Of a stretch of 64,000 nucleotides of DNA, positions 34,550-45,000 are shown piece by piece (the stretch's first letter is position 1; each line of letters begins with the position of its first letter). Position numbers and translations under genes: made by a program. Below the pieces are notes generated by a model, which had not been told where the DNA came from, ran no database searches, and saw only the letters and a program-made list of their open reading frames with translations. Source of the DNA: a bacterium (lineage in GTDB: Bacteria; Electryoneota; RPQS01); the NCBI GenBank assembly GCA_016721565.1, contig JADKHW010000004.1:44787-108786 (forward strand), given 5' to 3'.

Positions 34550-35752
34550 ATGCCAGTTTTTGTCTATACCGGGCGTGGAACCGGAGCGAGAATCGTCAGT
34601 GGCGAGATAGAGGCCAGCGACAAGCAAGAGGCAATGTCGAAACTTCGACAGCGCCGTGTCGTCGTTCAGGAGTTGCGGACCAAACCGAAGGATCTGAAAG
34701 TCAGTGGATTCGGCGGTGGCGTTGGCGTGAAAGATCTTAAGATTTTTGCGCGTCTTTTCGGAACAATGATAAATGCAGGTCTCCCGATTGACCAGTGCAT
34801 TCAGATTCTTGTGGATCAAATGCAGAACAAGAAGTTCCGCCGCACGATTGCGGAAATTCACAATCAAGTTGCCGGTGGTGAGTCGCTCTCTGAAGCGATG
34901 AGTAAGCATAAAGACGTTTTTGACAATTTATTCGTACACATGGTTGCAGCAGGTGAAGCCGGTGGCGCATTGGCGATGGTGTTCAATCGACTGGCGCTTT
35001 ATCTCGAAAAAGCAGATGCGTTGCGCCGCAAAGTCAAGGGTGCAATGATCTATCCTGCGGTGATTGCCTGTGTCGCTGCCAGTGCAACAATCTTTCTCTT
35101 GATGAAGGTTATTCCAGTCTTTGCGAAAATGTTCCAAGACTTGGGTGCCGACCTGCCCAAGCCGACAAAATTTGTACTTGCTTTGTCTGATGTTGTTCAG
35201 AAGACATTTTTTCCGGCCATTGGCGTCATGATAATTGGGTTCATCGTTTTTCGCAAATGGCATAAGACTGCTAATGGAAAAGCAACTGTTGACAAGTTCC
35301 TGTTGAAGACACCGGTTGTCGGCGGCGTAATTCGAAAGACAGCGGTGGCCCGCTTCACGCGAACGCTTGGTGTGTTGATATCTTCTGGTGTGCCCATTCT
35401 GCATGGATTGGAAATTACTGCAATGACTGCAGGTAATACGGTTATTCAAAGAGCAGTGGATCGAGTACGCAAAGAAGTTAGCGAAGGCCGGAACATAACG
35501 CAACCGCTTATGGAAACGGGAGTATTTCCTGCCATGGTGTGTCAGCTCATTGCTGTCGGTGAACAGACAGGACGATTGGCTGAGATGCTTGAAAAGATTG
35601 CAGACTTTTATGATGAAGAAGTTGACTCAGCGGTTGCAGCTATGACTTCGTTGATTGAGCCGATTGTGATCGTTCTCATGGGTGCGGTCATTGGTGGTCT
35701 GCTCGTGTCCATGTATTTGCCGATGTTCGACATGATCGGTGCAATTAAGTAA
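34550..35752 (+). CDS. pilC: Type IV pilus inner-membrane platform protein PilC
   Basis: The 400-residue protein has two GspF domains (residues ~65-190 and ~270-390), each with the LFGTMINAGLPIDQCI / TLGVLISSGVPILHGLE type motif, and three membrane helices, the last near the C-terminus (IVIVLMGAVIGGLLVSMYLP). PilC couples the motor ATPases to the pilus. AGAGGAG precedes the ATG. Confidence 0.95.
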   Translation: MPVFVYTGRGTGARIVSGEIEASDKQEAMSKLRQRRVVVQELRTKPKDLKVSGFGGGVGVKDLKIFARLFGTMINAGLPIDQCIQILVDQMQNKKFRRTIAEIHNQVAGGESLSEAMSKHKDVFDNLFVHMVAAGEAGGALAMVFNRLALYLEKADALRRKVKGAMIYPAVIACVAASATIFLLMKVIPVFAKMFQDLGADLPKPTKFVLALSDVVQKTFFPAIGVMIIGFIVFRKWHKTANGKATVDKFLLKTPVVGGVIRKTAVARFTRTLGVLISSGVPILHGLEITAMTAGNTVIQRAVDRVRKEVSEGRNITQPLMETGVFPAMVCQLIAVGEQTGRLAEMLEKIADFYDEEVDSAVAAMTSLIEPIVIVLMGAVIGGLLVSMYLPMFDMIGAIK

Positions 35753-35767
35753 TCCGAGGCACAGGAC

Positions 35768-37150
35768 GTGGAAAAACGAGAATTGTTAAGAGAAAAAATC
35801 CTTCTGGTCGATGACGAACCAGGCTTGTCTGCCTACCTCGAAGAAGTCGTGCGCGAAGAGGGTTTTCGCGCGCGCAAGGTGCAGTCGGCAACCGAGGCGT
35901 TGGCCGCACTCGAGGAAGAGGCATTTCAGTTGATCATCACCGATCTCCGCATGCCGGAGATGGATGGACTTGAACTGCTGCGCAGAATTCGCGAGCGTGA
36001 CCCGCAGATTGGTGTCATTGTTATGACGGCTTTTGCCTCGCTTGAGACGGCTGTGGAAGCGCTGCGCCTTGGGGCAATGGATTACATTACCAAGCCGTTG
36101 CATGTGCAGGAAATTCAAGTTGTGTTGCGCAAGGCCATTGAGAGTCTTGAACTCAAGCGTGAGAACCGTCGACTCAAGGCAAAGCTCAATACGGATTCCG
36201 CCGAACCGAAAATTATCGGTAACTCAAGCGAATCTCAATCATTGCTTGAGCTTGTTAGGCGGGTTGCGCCATCAGACTCAACCATATTGATCACGGGTGA
36301 ATCAGGTACGGGTAAAGAGCTGATTGCACAAGTGCTTCACTACTACTCCGATCGCGCGCGCGGAGAGTTCGTTACGGTGAACTGTGCGGCATTGCCGGAT
36401 ACACTATTAGAGAGTGAGCTGTTTGGCCATCGTCGCGGGAGCTTTACGGGAGCGGTGCGCGACAAAGACGGTTTGTTCAAAGTGGCGAGCGGCGGCACGC
36501 TATTCCTTGATGAAATTGGCGATATGTCGCCCGCACTTCAAGTCAAACTGCTGCGTGCACTGCAAGAGCGTGAGGTGCTGCCAATCGGCGCGACCAAACC
36601 TGTCAAGATTGATGTGCGAGTGATTGCGGCAACGAACGCCGATCTCGAACACAAACAACAGACGGGTGAGTTCCGGCCTGACTTGTACTATCGTTTGTCA
36701 GTTATTCCAATCCACATTAAGCCACTGCGAGAGCGGATTGAGGATCTTGAGGATCTTGCGGCGTTCTTTCTTGAGCGCGCTTGTAAAAAGCTAAACGTCG
36801 GGTCACGACGCTTCTCGCCTGATGCTATGCAGAGAATGCTACAATACAGCTGGCCCGGTAATGTGCGAGAACTTGAGAACACAATTGAACGGCTTGTCAT
36901 ACTGAGCGATTATGAAGTGATCGGTGCGAGCAATTTGCCCGAGCGACTTGGTGGGGTATCACAACTAAGCCACGTCAGTGTATCGCGCGCTCCGGCGACG
37001 CGGACCTTGGACGATATGGAGAAGTCGTATTTGTTACAAGTGCTCGAAGAGTCCGGCTGGCAAAAGAAGCGCGCATCTGAAATTCTTGGTATAGACCCAT
37101 CGACTATTTATCGCAAGTTGCAACGGTATGGGATCAAGCCGCCGCAATGA
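35768..37150 (+). CDS. pilR: Sigma-54-dependent response regulator, PilR-like
   Basis: The 460-residue protein starts at GTG. The receiver domain has acidic Asp15/16, phospho-acceptor Asp59 (IITDLRMPEMDG) and a late Lys (YITKPL). The AAA+ domain has Walker A GESGTGKE (residue 177) and the sigma-54 contact loop GSFTGA. A Fis-type helix-turn-helix ends the protein (RASEILGIDPSTIYRKLQRY). It probably activates the sigma-54 promoters seen upstream of pilB and the pilin. The matching PilS kinase is not adjacent. It lies 15 nt after pilC. Confidence 0.9.
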   Translation: MEKRELLREKILLVDDEPGLSAYLEEVVREEGFRARKVQSATEALAALEEEAFQLIITDLRMPEMDGLELLRRIRERDPQIGVIVMTAFASLETAVEALRLGAMDYITKPLHVQEIQVVLRKAIESLELKRENRRLKAKLNTDSAEPKIIGNSSESQSLLELVRRVAPSDSTILITGESGTGKELIAQVLHYYSDRARGEFVTVNCAALPDTLLESELFGHRRGSFTGAVRDKDGLFKVASGGTLFLDEIGDMSPALQVKLLRALQEREVLPIGATKPVKIDVRVIAATNADLEHKQQTGEFRPDLYYRLSVIPIHIKPLRERIEDLEDLAAFFLERACKKLNVGSRRFSPDAMQRMLQYSWPGNVRELENTIERLVILSDYEVIGASNLPERLGGVSQLSHVSVSRAPATRTLDDMEKSYLLQVLEESGWQKKRASEILGIDPSTIYRKLQRYGIKPPQ

Positions 37151-37280
37151 TGAACGTGTTGACGGTTCAGAACTGCGTTTGCGAATAGCGATGATAAATT
37201 TCAACAAGGCCGCGAATTGCAATGTGTCAGTTGAAGTGTAAAGTACTATTTATTCAAACACGACATCAATCTCTTAACCA

Positions 37281-37296
37281 TGGCATGCGTGTTGCT
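37281..37296 (+). promoter_or_regulatory. Sigma-54 promoter of the pilin gene
   Basis: TGGCATGCGTGTTGCT fits TGGCAC-N5-TTGCW with one mismatch and exact spacing. The predicted start near 37307 leaves a ~50-nt leader with AGGAGA before ATG 37359. Confidence 0.88.
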
Positions 37297-37358
37297 CAAC
37301 CCATGACAGAACACGTATGAATCACCAAGTGTCCGTAAAAGTAAGTCAGGAGACAATC

Positions 37359-37775
37359 ATGCTTAAAGCAATCCGCAACAAGAAGAATCAAAAGGGATTC
37401 ACGCTCATCGAACTTTTGGTCGTGATCGTGATCATCGGCATCTTGGCCGCAGTGGCCGTGCCGCGTTTCATGGGCGCGCAGGATCGTGCCCGCATCGGCG
37501 CCGCGCGCGCTGACCTAGACCTGTTCCGTCAGGCTTTGGGTATGTTTGAAATTGACAATGCTGATTATCCCGCAGCCGTGACACTGGCCACCGCTTCCAC
37601 GGTGCTGGTTGATCCGCAAGGTAACCCGTATATGTCGTTGCCGACTGGTGCAAACTTCGCAGCCTTTACGTATACTTATGACGGCGCTGCGAACCCGACT
37701 ACCTATAGCATTGACGTGACATGCTTGGACAACCAGGGGACTTCGCTGATCGCGACGCCCGAAGGTATCCAGTAA
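37359..37775 (+). CDS. pilA: Major type IV pilin
   Basis: The 138-residue prepilin has a basic leader, cleavage site KG|FTLIELLVV (after Gly13) and Glu5 of the mature pilin. A standard hydrophobic helix (VVIVIIGILAAVAVPRF) and a small C-terminal domain with a single Cys near the end follow, so no disulfide loop is possible. ATG 37359 is chosen for its Shine-Dalgarno sequence and because the upstream ATG 37317 lies at the sigma-54 start. Own promoter and strong terminator imply high, separate expression. Confidence 0.93.
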   Translation: MLKAIRNKKNQKGFTLIELLVVIVIIGILAAVAVPRFMGAQDRARIGAARADLDLFRQALGMFEIDNADYPAAVTLATASTVLVDPQGNPYMSLPTGANFAAFTYTYDGAANPTTYSIDVTCLDNQGTSLIATPEGIQ

Positions 37776-37792
37776 GCTGTCGTAGCTTGAAG

Positions 37793-37828
37793 GAAACCCG
37801 CGACCAATTGGTCGCGGGTTTCTTTTTT
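37793..37828 (+). terminator. Strong terminator after the pilin gene
   Basis: A perfect 15-bp palindromic stem (GAAACCCGCGACCAA / TTGGTCGCGGGTTTC) followed by TTTTTT. Confidence 0.95.
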
Positions 37829-37965
37829 GCAACATGCAAGAAAGTTCGCTGATATATGGTTGAAAGCGGCAAAAACTACGAAAACAGTTGCGAGTCGCAT
37901 TTTGGCGTACGGACATTATTGCACGAAGCGGATTAAAATCAGCGTATTACCGGGAATAATTTGCA

Positions 37966-37981
37966 TGGCACATGCCTTGCA
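37966..37981 (+). promoter_or_regulatory. Sigma-54 promoter of the receiver-less activator
   Basis: TGGCACATGCCTTGCA is a full match to TGGCAC-N5-TTGCW. It overlaps the in-frame ATG 37972, which therefore cannot be the translation start. Confidence 0.9.
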
Positions 37982-38034
37982 AACAGATTCATGGGCATAA
38001 AGGGATTGCGAGAGCAACGCTTGCAGGAGAGCGA

Positions 38035-39015
38035 TTGAACAAGGGCCAGGACATCGAACTTACACGGGAATTCGTGGTTGCGGAATCTGCGCATATGCGC
38101 GATGTCATGGCGAAAGTCGAGCGCATTGCAGGCTTCCGCACAACGGTACTCATAAACGGTGAGTCAGGAACGGGTAAGGATCTCATCGCCCGCGCCATAC
38201 ATCTATATAGCCCGTTTCGTAACAGCCCATTCGTTTCCGTTAATTGCGCGGCATTGCCCGCGACGCTCTTTGAGTCAGAGTTATTCGGCCACACGCGCGG
38301 CGCTTTCAGCGGCGCCGTGAAAGACAAACACGGATTCTTCACCGAGGCTAACGGTGGGACACTTGTGTTGGAAGAAGTCGGAGAGATTCCACTCGCTTCA
38401 CAAGCCAAGCTGTTGCGAGTTCTGCAAGAGGGGACATTTCGCAAGCTTGGTGCATTGACCGAAAGCAAGTCCGACGCGAGAATTATTGCCACAACTTCTG
38501 AAGACTTACATCACGCAGTCGTTGAAGGCAGATTCCGCGAAGACTTATACTACCGCTTAAATATTGTTCCGCTCGAACTGAAACCGCTGCGCGAGCGCGT
38601 TGAAGACATACTGCCGCTGGCGAACAGGTTCTTGCAAGAGGCCGGAGTCCCTCAAGGACTGGATGCTGTTTCTGAACAGATAAGAGCGGAAATGCTGAAA
38701 TATGATTGGCCCGGAAACGTCCGCGAACTTCAGAATGTCATTGAACGCAGCGTTATCATGTCCGATGGCAAGCACATTGAAATCGTCTCCCCGACCGTTC
38801 GTAAACGACTTGCGAGCGACGAAGTGACGCTTTCACTCCCGGTGGACGCGTTGAGCATCAAACAAGCTTTGGCGTACGTCGTACCGGAAATCGAAAGTGC
38901 CTTGATCAAACGCGCACTGCGTTTGACCGGAAATAATCGAACACGCGCGGCGAAACTGCTCGAAATTTCTCATCGCTCGCTGTTATATAAACTCAAAAGT
39001 TACAACTGTGGATAA
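38035..39015 (+). CDS. Receiver-less sigma-54 enhancer-binding activator
   Basis: The 326-residue protein starts at TTG 38035 with AGGAG five bases upstream. It has no receiver or GAF domain. The AAA+ core has Walker A GESGTGKD (residues ~43-50) and sigma-54 contact loop GAFSGA (residues 89-94; Thr replaced by Ser). A C-terminal Fis-type helix-turn-helix ends it (RAAKLLEISHRSLLYKLKSY). Without a sensory domain its activity must be set by its level or by a partner. Its own sigma-54 promoter implies control by PilR or by itself. It overlaps the next gene's upstream region. Confidence 0.88.
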   Translation: MNKGQDIELTREFVVAESAHMRDVMAKVERIAGFRTTVLINGESGTGKDLIARAIHLYSPFRNSPFVSVNCAALPATLFESELFGHTRGAFSGAVKDKHGFFTEANGGTLVLEEVGEIPLASQAKLLRVLQEGTFRKLGALTESKSDARIIATTSEDLHHAVVEGRFREDLYYRLNIVPLELKPLRERVEDILPLANRFLQEAGVPQGLDAVSEQIRAEMLKYDWPGNVRELQNVIERSVIMSDGKHIEIVSPTVRKRLASDEVTLSLPVDALSIKQALAYVVPEIESALIKRALRLTGNNRTRAAKLLEISHRSLLYKLKSYNCG

Positions 39016-39034
39016 AGCGCAAGGAGTGCATGTG

Positions 39035-42000
39035 ATGCAGCGCCGTTTGCCATTAGGATTTTGGTTGCCCGTGGGTACGTTGCTCAGCGTTGCCCTGTGG
39101 TACGGATGTGAACAGAAAGGTGATTTAAGTCCCGTGTCGTCTGCACGCGACAACTTGGCCTTTATCGACACGATTATTATTGATCCTCCCGTGATTATGC
39201 CAGAGGCAACGGGATGGATTGAAGCTCGCGTCATTAATGAGCAGCAAGAACCTGCGCCCGGCGAAAACGTGCGTTTCACCGCTACTCGCGGAAGCTTCGG
39301 CGAGGGCGGTGCGGACGTTACTGTCACAACCGACAACTACGGTAACGCTCGAACAAGCTATACTGCTCCACATGACACCGGCAACGTTTCACTTCATGTT
39401 GAATTGGTCAGCATGCAGACGACGCAAACCCGGTCTATTCGTGTGAGCGAAGCTGGATCGGATCCGAACGGATTAATCAGTGTTGTTGCCGATGACGACA
39501 CACTGTTCGCCGATAACGGTGCATCGAACACCCAAATTCGCGCGAGAGTTCGCACTCTGAACAATAACCCCGTTGGCGGAGCCGAAGTCATCTTCTCAAC
39601 CAACCGCGGTGTAATCACGTCACCGGCAATTACCGATGCTCAAACGGGCACCGCGATTGCCACATTGACTTCTACTGAAGCAACGGGCCGCGCAATGGTT
39701 ATTGCTCAGTACAATGACAACTCCGACACGACCTTCATCGAGTTTATGCAGCCGTATGCGGCTTCTGCAATACAAGTGAATACGTCGCTGTCCACCATGA
39801 CCGTCGGTTTGGACACTTCCGTGATCAGCGCGCGCGTAATTGGCGAAGACGGGCAAACTTTGCACAGCAATGTGCTCGTGACATTCACAGCAAATTCCGG
39901 TTCGTTCAGCGCGCAGGCGGTGACTACGGTTAACGGTATTGCAACTACCACATACCGCGCTCCCGTCACTGCCGGTAACGTTACAATTGTGGCATCAACC
40001 GGAACCGTAACCGGAAACTCTAATATTATTGTGCAGCCGGGCGCATTGGCCTCGCTGACATTGTCCGCTAATAGTGACACATTGTGGGCCGACAATGCAA
40101 GCGAGACTGTCGTGCGTGCGCTTGCACGTGACTCTTATGGCAACCCGGCTTTGCCGGGAACGATTGTCTCATTCAGCAGCGTCAACGGCAGCGTAACCCA
40201 ATCGGCATCAACGGATGCCTCAGGATATGCTTCCGCGATGTTCCGCGCAAGCTTGAATCCCGGCAACGCGACGGTAACGGCATTAAACGGAATCATTTCA
40301 GGTAGTGTGTCGATATATCTTGCGATGACCGAGGCGAACTCAATCGCGATGACAGTTACGCCGCGCTCACTTGTGGCAGACGGCCAGAGCACGGCGATGT
40401 TACGCGCACAAGTGTTGGACGATCAAAATCGCCCAGTGTCAAACGGAACTATCGTGACATTTACATCTGAATTGGGCCAGCTTGATGGTGCGGGCGTTTT
40501 GACGAACGGCGGCAAGAACGGGAGCACGTGGAAGCATAGTAGCAGCTCCACTGTTGGACGAAGCATGAATTCAACGGCTCTTGTTTCCGCAAAGGGATCG
40601 CGAGGACCAGATCGTCGTGGCAATCCGATGAGCAGCATCTTTAATGCTGTAACGCTTGATGGCTACGCAGTCGCCACATTAACCAGCGCAACTTCGGTTG
40701 GAAGCGACTTGATTACGGCGGCAACTAACGGCCTCACAACCGAGCAGACTGCCAACTATCACGCAGGCGTAGCAGCATCCGTCGAAATAACTCCGGGCCA
40801 AATGCAAATTCCGGCCGACGGTGTATCAAGCACTCAAGTGGTTTGTCGTGTCTATGACGCGTTCGGCAATGCACTGGGCGGCGGAGTCGCGATTTCGGTG
40901 ACGAGCACAATTGGAACTTTGCTCCCGATGTCGGGATTCACGAATTCAGCTGGTACGTTCACGACAAACTTGACAAGCGCGCGCCAGGTCGGAAGTTGCG
41001 CAATCGTTGCCAACGCAGGCGAAGCCAGCGGTTACAATGAAGTTGAGTTTACCGCTCCGCAAGTTGCAGGCTTGGTGCTTTCAAGCACGTTGTCATCAAT
41101 TTTGGCGGACGGCGTTTCTTCAACAACCATAACAGCCACAGTTCGCGACGAATTCGGCCTGCCTGTAAGCGGTCGAATCGTAGCATGGGCCTTGGACGAT
41201 GGTATTGGCTCGTTGCAAGTTGTGACTGATCACACCGATGTCAACGGGCAAGCGACAGCGCAATTTTTTAGCGGCGCCTCGGTAACTGATGCCTCTCAGC
41301 TCGTTCAAGCTGAATCCGACGGTGAAGAAGGCTCTTACGCACTCACCATGCGAGGTGTTACGTTGTCAGTCAATGTAGACGACGAGAATATTCCAGCGAA
41401 CGGACAAAGCACGACAAATGTGATTGCGACTGTGCGTGAGACTTCAAGCGGTGTAGCCGTTGTTGATGTCCCTGTACGATTTGCCGCCACATTAGGCTCG
41501 ATCCAGCAATTTGCTGAAACGAATGAAAGTGGAAATGCTGAAGCGGTTTACCAAGCGGGAAATGAGCCTGGAGACGTGCAGATTACAGCTTCTTTTGGTG
41601 ACGCGCTGCGTGCGCAATCGTCGTTGCTTTTGACGAATACGGATGCTGAAACAATCGTTCTCACGGTCGGCGAACAAGAATTGCTGGCCAACGGTGTTTC
41701 ATCAACTGAGATTTCCGCATTAGTGCTTGACGAGGGTGGCCATCCTGTTCCCTCGACTAGCGTATTGTTCACGGCAGTAGCAAATGGTGAATTCCAGCCT
41801 GTCAATGTAATCACTAATGCAAGCGGTATAGCGACTTCAATGTTTGTCGCCGCTGCCTCATCTGCAGATTTGAACGCACCAATCGATGTGTCGATCGAGC
41901 GAAGCGCTGTGCAAGATACGCTTTCACTTCTTGGCGTTACGCTGAACACGTCGTGCGATGCTGTAATGCTCCCGGCAAACGGTGCCGCTACGGCCACAGT

Positions 42001-45000
42001 GTCGGTTAACTTGCGTGAAACCAGCAGCACAATTGCAATCCCAGGCGCTACAATTCTTTGCGGTGCGTCGATGGGTTCTATCGTTGCGAGTGGAATTACT
42101 TCTGAATCTGGTGTTGCCACGTTTACATACACGGCTGGCAACGAAGTTGGTCAAGCGATGATTATCGTACGCTATGGCGATCAACTTCGCGACACGGTTA
42201 GCGTGCAACTCTTTTCACCATCACCGTCCGGCCTCGATCTGACGACCTCCGTGAGTTCATTGCTTGCTGACGGTCAGAGCACTTCGGATCTATCATGCCG
42301 ACTTCTTGATCAAAGCGGCACGCCGATTTCGAACGTGGCCATCGTGTGGAGCGTTACAGGTTCGGGGAGTGTACTGAACGGCACGACGTTTACCGACGCT
42401 GACGGCAACACAAGCAACACTTTCCGCTCAAGCGGACGCATGACAGACACTCAAACGACGATTCGCGTGAATTCGCAGTCGGCATCTGACTCTGTTGTAA
42501 TCGGTCTGCGCGGTGTGACCGTCGTGGCCTCGTCACAGTTTGTTGCGATGCCAGCAAACGGCGTATCTGTCAACTCGATTCAAGCACAAGTGCGCGAAAC
42601 CACGAGCCTTGTCGCTGTCTCAGGCCGCTCGGTTACGTTTGGAACGAACCTTGGTTCAATTCCGAACAGTGCAGTAACAAGTTCGTCGGGTATTGCGGCG
42701 GCCAATTTGTTGGCTTCGACAATCAGCGGCAACGCGATGGTCGTGTGCAGCATGGGTAGCCAGCTTGGAGATACAGTGAGTGTCAATATGTACACGCCGG
42801 TGCCGCAATCAATAACAGTGGCACCGCAATCTAATTCCGTGCGCGCTGACGGAATCTCGATGATGCCTGTGCAGGCGACAATCTACGATGCCATGGGTGT
42901 TCCTTTAGCCAACACCAATGTTACATGGACAGCAAGCGGGTTTACATTCACTCCGGTAATTACTTCGACAAATGCGAACGGCGTAACGGCGCTGAACTTT
43001 ATGCCGCCGGGACGCACGACGAATCTGTCTACGACCCTGACGGCCGCATCGGGTACTGCACAAGGAACGACTGCCATTACGCTTCGTGGTGTGACGATTA
43101 CTGCAACCGCTACTCCGGATATGGTCATTGCGGACGGCAATTCCACTTCCGAGATCAGTGTGCACGTCTTTGAGACAACGTCGCTTGTGGCAATTCCTGA
43201 AGCAACCGTGAGTTTCGGAACGAACCGCGGTACGATTCCAGCTTCGGCAATGACAAATCAAAGTGGTGTGGCAACTGTTGATCTGCAAGCATCAACGCAG
43301 ACTGGCACCGCGACGATTACGGCGACGTATGGCATTACACTGACCACTCAAACGAACGTGGCTTTTGCGGCATCGACGCCGACGACGCTTTCGCTGACTG
43401 CTTCGCCAACGGTTCTATTTGCTGACAACAATGCATCTTCATTACTGACTGCCAATGTAACGGATCAGAACGGTAACCCGGTACCGAATGGAACACAGGT
43501 TCGTTTCAGCATTCCGCCACAATCGGGCTCGCTTGAGAACCTTCGCACGACCGTTGGCGGCGTGGCGAGCAACACGTTAGTTTCAAGTTCCACGCCGGAC
43601 ACATTCTGGGTTGCGGCTTGGGCGGAAGACAATACAAATGTGCGGGACAGCGTGCAGATTATCTATCGAGTAGGCGATCCGGCGTTGGTCGTTATGTCTG
43701 CTCGATTTGACAGCTTGCGAGCAGATGGAATTTCGACGGACAGCATAACCGCGCGTGTAACAGACGCCGTTGGCCATCCGTTGCCTAATGTCGAAGTTCA
43801 GTTCTCGACAACGATTGGTAACATTACCGGCAGCCGCGTGACGAATTCGCAGGGCTATGCAACCGTGCCGTTCAGCTCATCGCAAACGGGTACTGCAATC
43901 GTAACAGCTTCGGCAGGAACCGCAACCGGCAATTACACACTCTATCTGTTGCCGGGCAATCCGAACAGCATTCAACTGTCGTTCTTACCGAGTTCTGTCG
44001 GTGTGCGTGGCAGTGGCCGTAATGAGACACTGCTTATTACGGCAACAGTGCGCGATGCGAACAACAATCCTGTGCTTGACGGCACGGCCGTTCGTTTCAA
44101 TATCAACAATTCTCCCGGGGGCGGCGACTTCTTGTCGAGCACGGGAGCAATTCCGACAATCAATGGCCAGGCCACGGTTGCATACAATAGCGGAACCGTA
44201 AGTGGTACGGCTCGAGTTCGTGCGGTATGTTCTACGATCAGCGCGGTTTCGACTGAAATATTGATTTATGCTGGTCCAGCATACATCGAGAACATTGGAG
44301 ACGGCTGTTTGTCGAGCCATATGGCGCTTGGTGCTTCGCCGTGCAATATGTTCGGCATGGACGTGGTCGGCGAAAGTGTTCAATTAGTGTGCCTTGTCGG
44401 TGACCGTTACAACAACCCGGTCACGCCCGGTACAGCGGTCTACTTTACGACGTCTGGTGGTGTTGTGACTACTGCAACAGGCTATACGGACTCTGCCGGA
44501 TTTGCCCGTGTGACCTTATACAGCGGTAATCCGCTCCCGACAATTAATCGCTGGCTGAACACGTTGACAGATCCGAATCTTGGGACGACAATACTTTGCA
44601 GCGACGTACCTGATCAAAACGGCATGGCTAAGATTCTTGTGAAGACCGCAGGTGTTGACGTAACTGGCGATAGCGTGTGGGTGTGGGCGACAACGAATGT
44701 CGTGTTTGACCACTCGCAGCCGATTCTAAATTTGCGCGAAACAACTGTCAATGGCGACCCGGATGAGCGTGACTTGTACATCGGAGAGAACGCTCTCGTA
44801 CGATTCTCGCTGTATGATTTCAACTATTGGCCGATGGTGTCTGGTACTACGATCAGCTTCAGCGCCAGCTCCGGAAGTGTTTATCCGAGCGAAATCGTTG
44901 TTGGCTGCCCTGGTGATACGAGTTACACGGTAAGTTTCTTCAATAACCTGACGACGAATGATGACGATGCTGCAACGCCAGTTTTGATCAACGTTGAAGC

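Noticed and set aside
37972..38034. ATG 37972 as start of the receiver-less activator
   Set aside because: It lies inside the sigma-54 promoter, upstream of the predicted transcription start; TTG 38035 has a good Shine-Dalgarno sequence.
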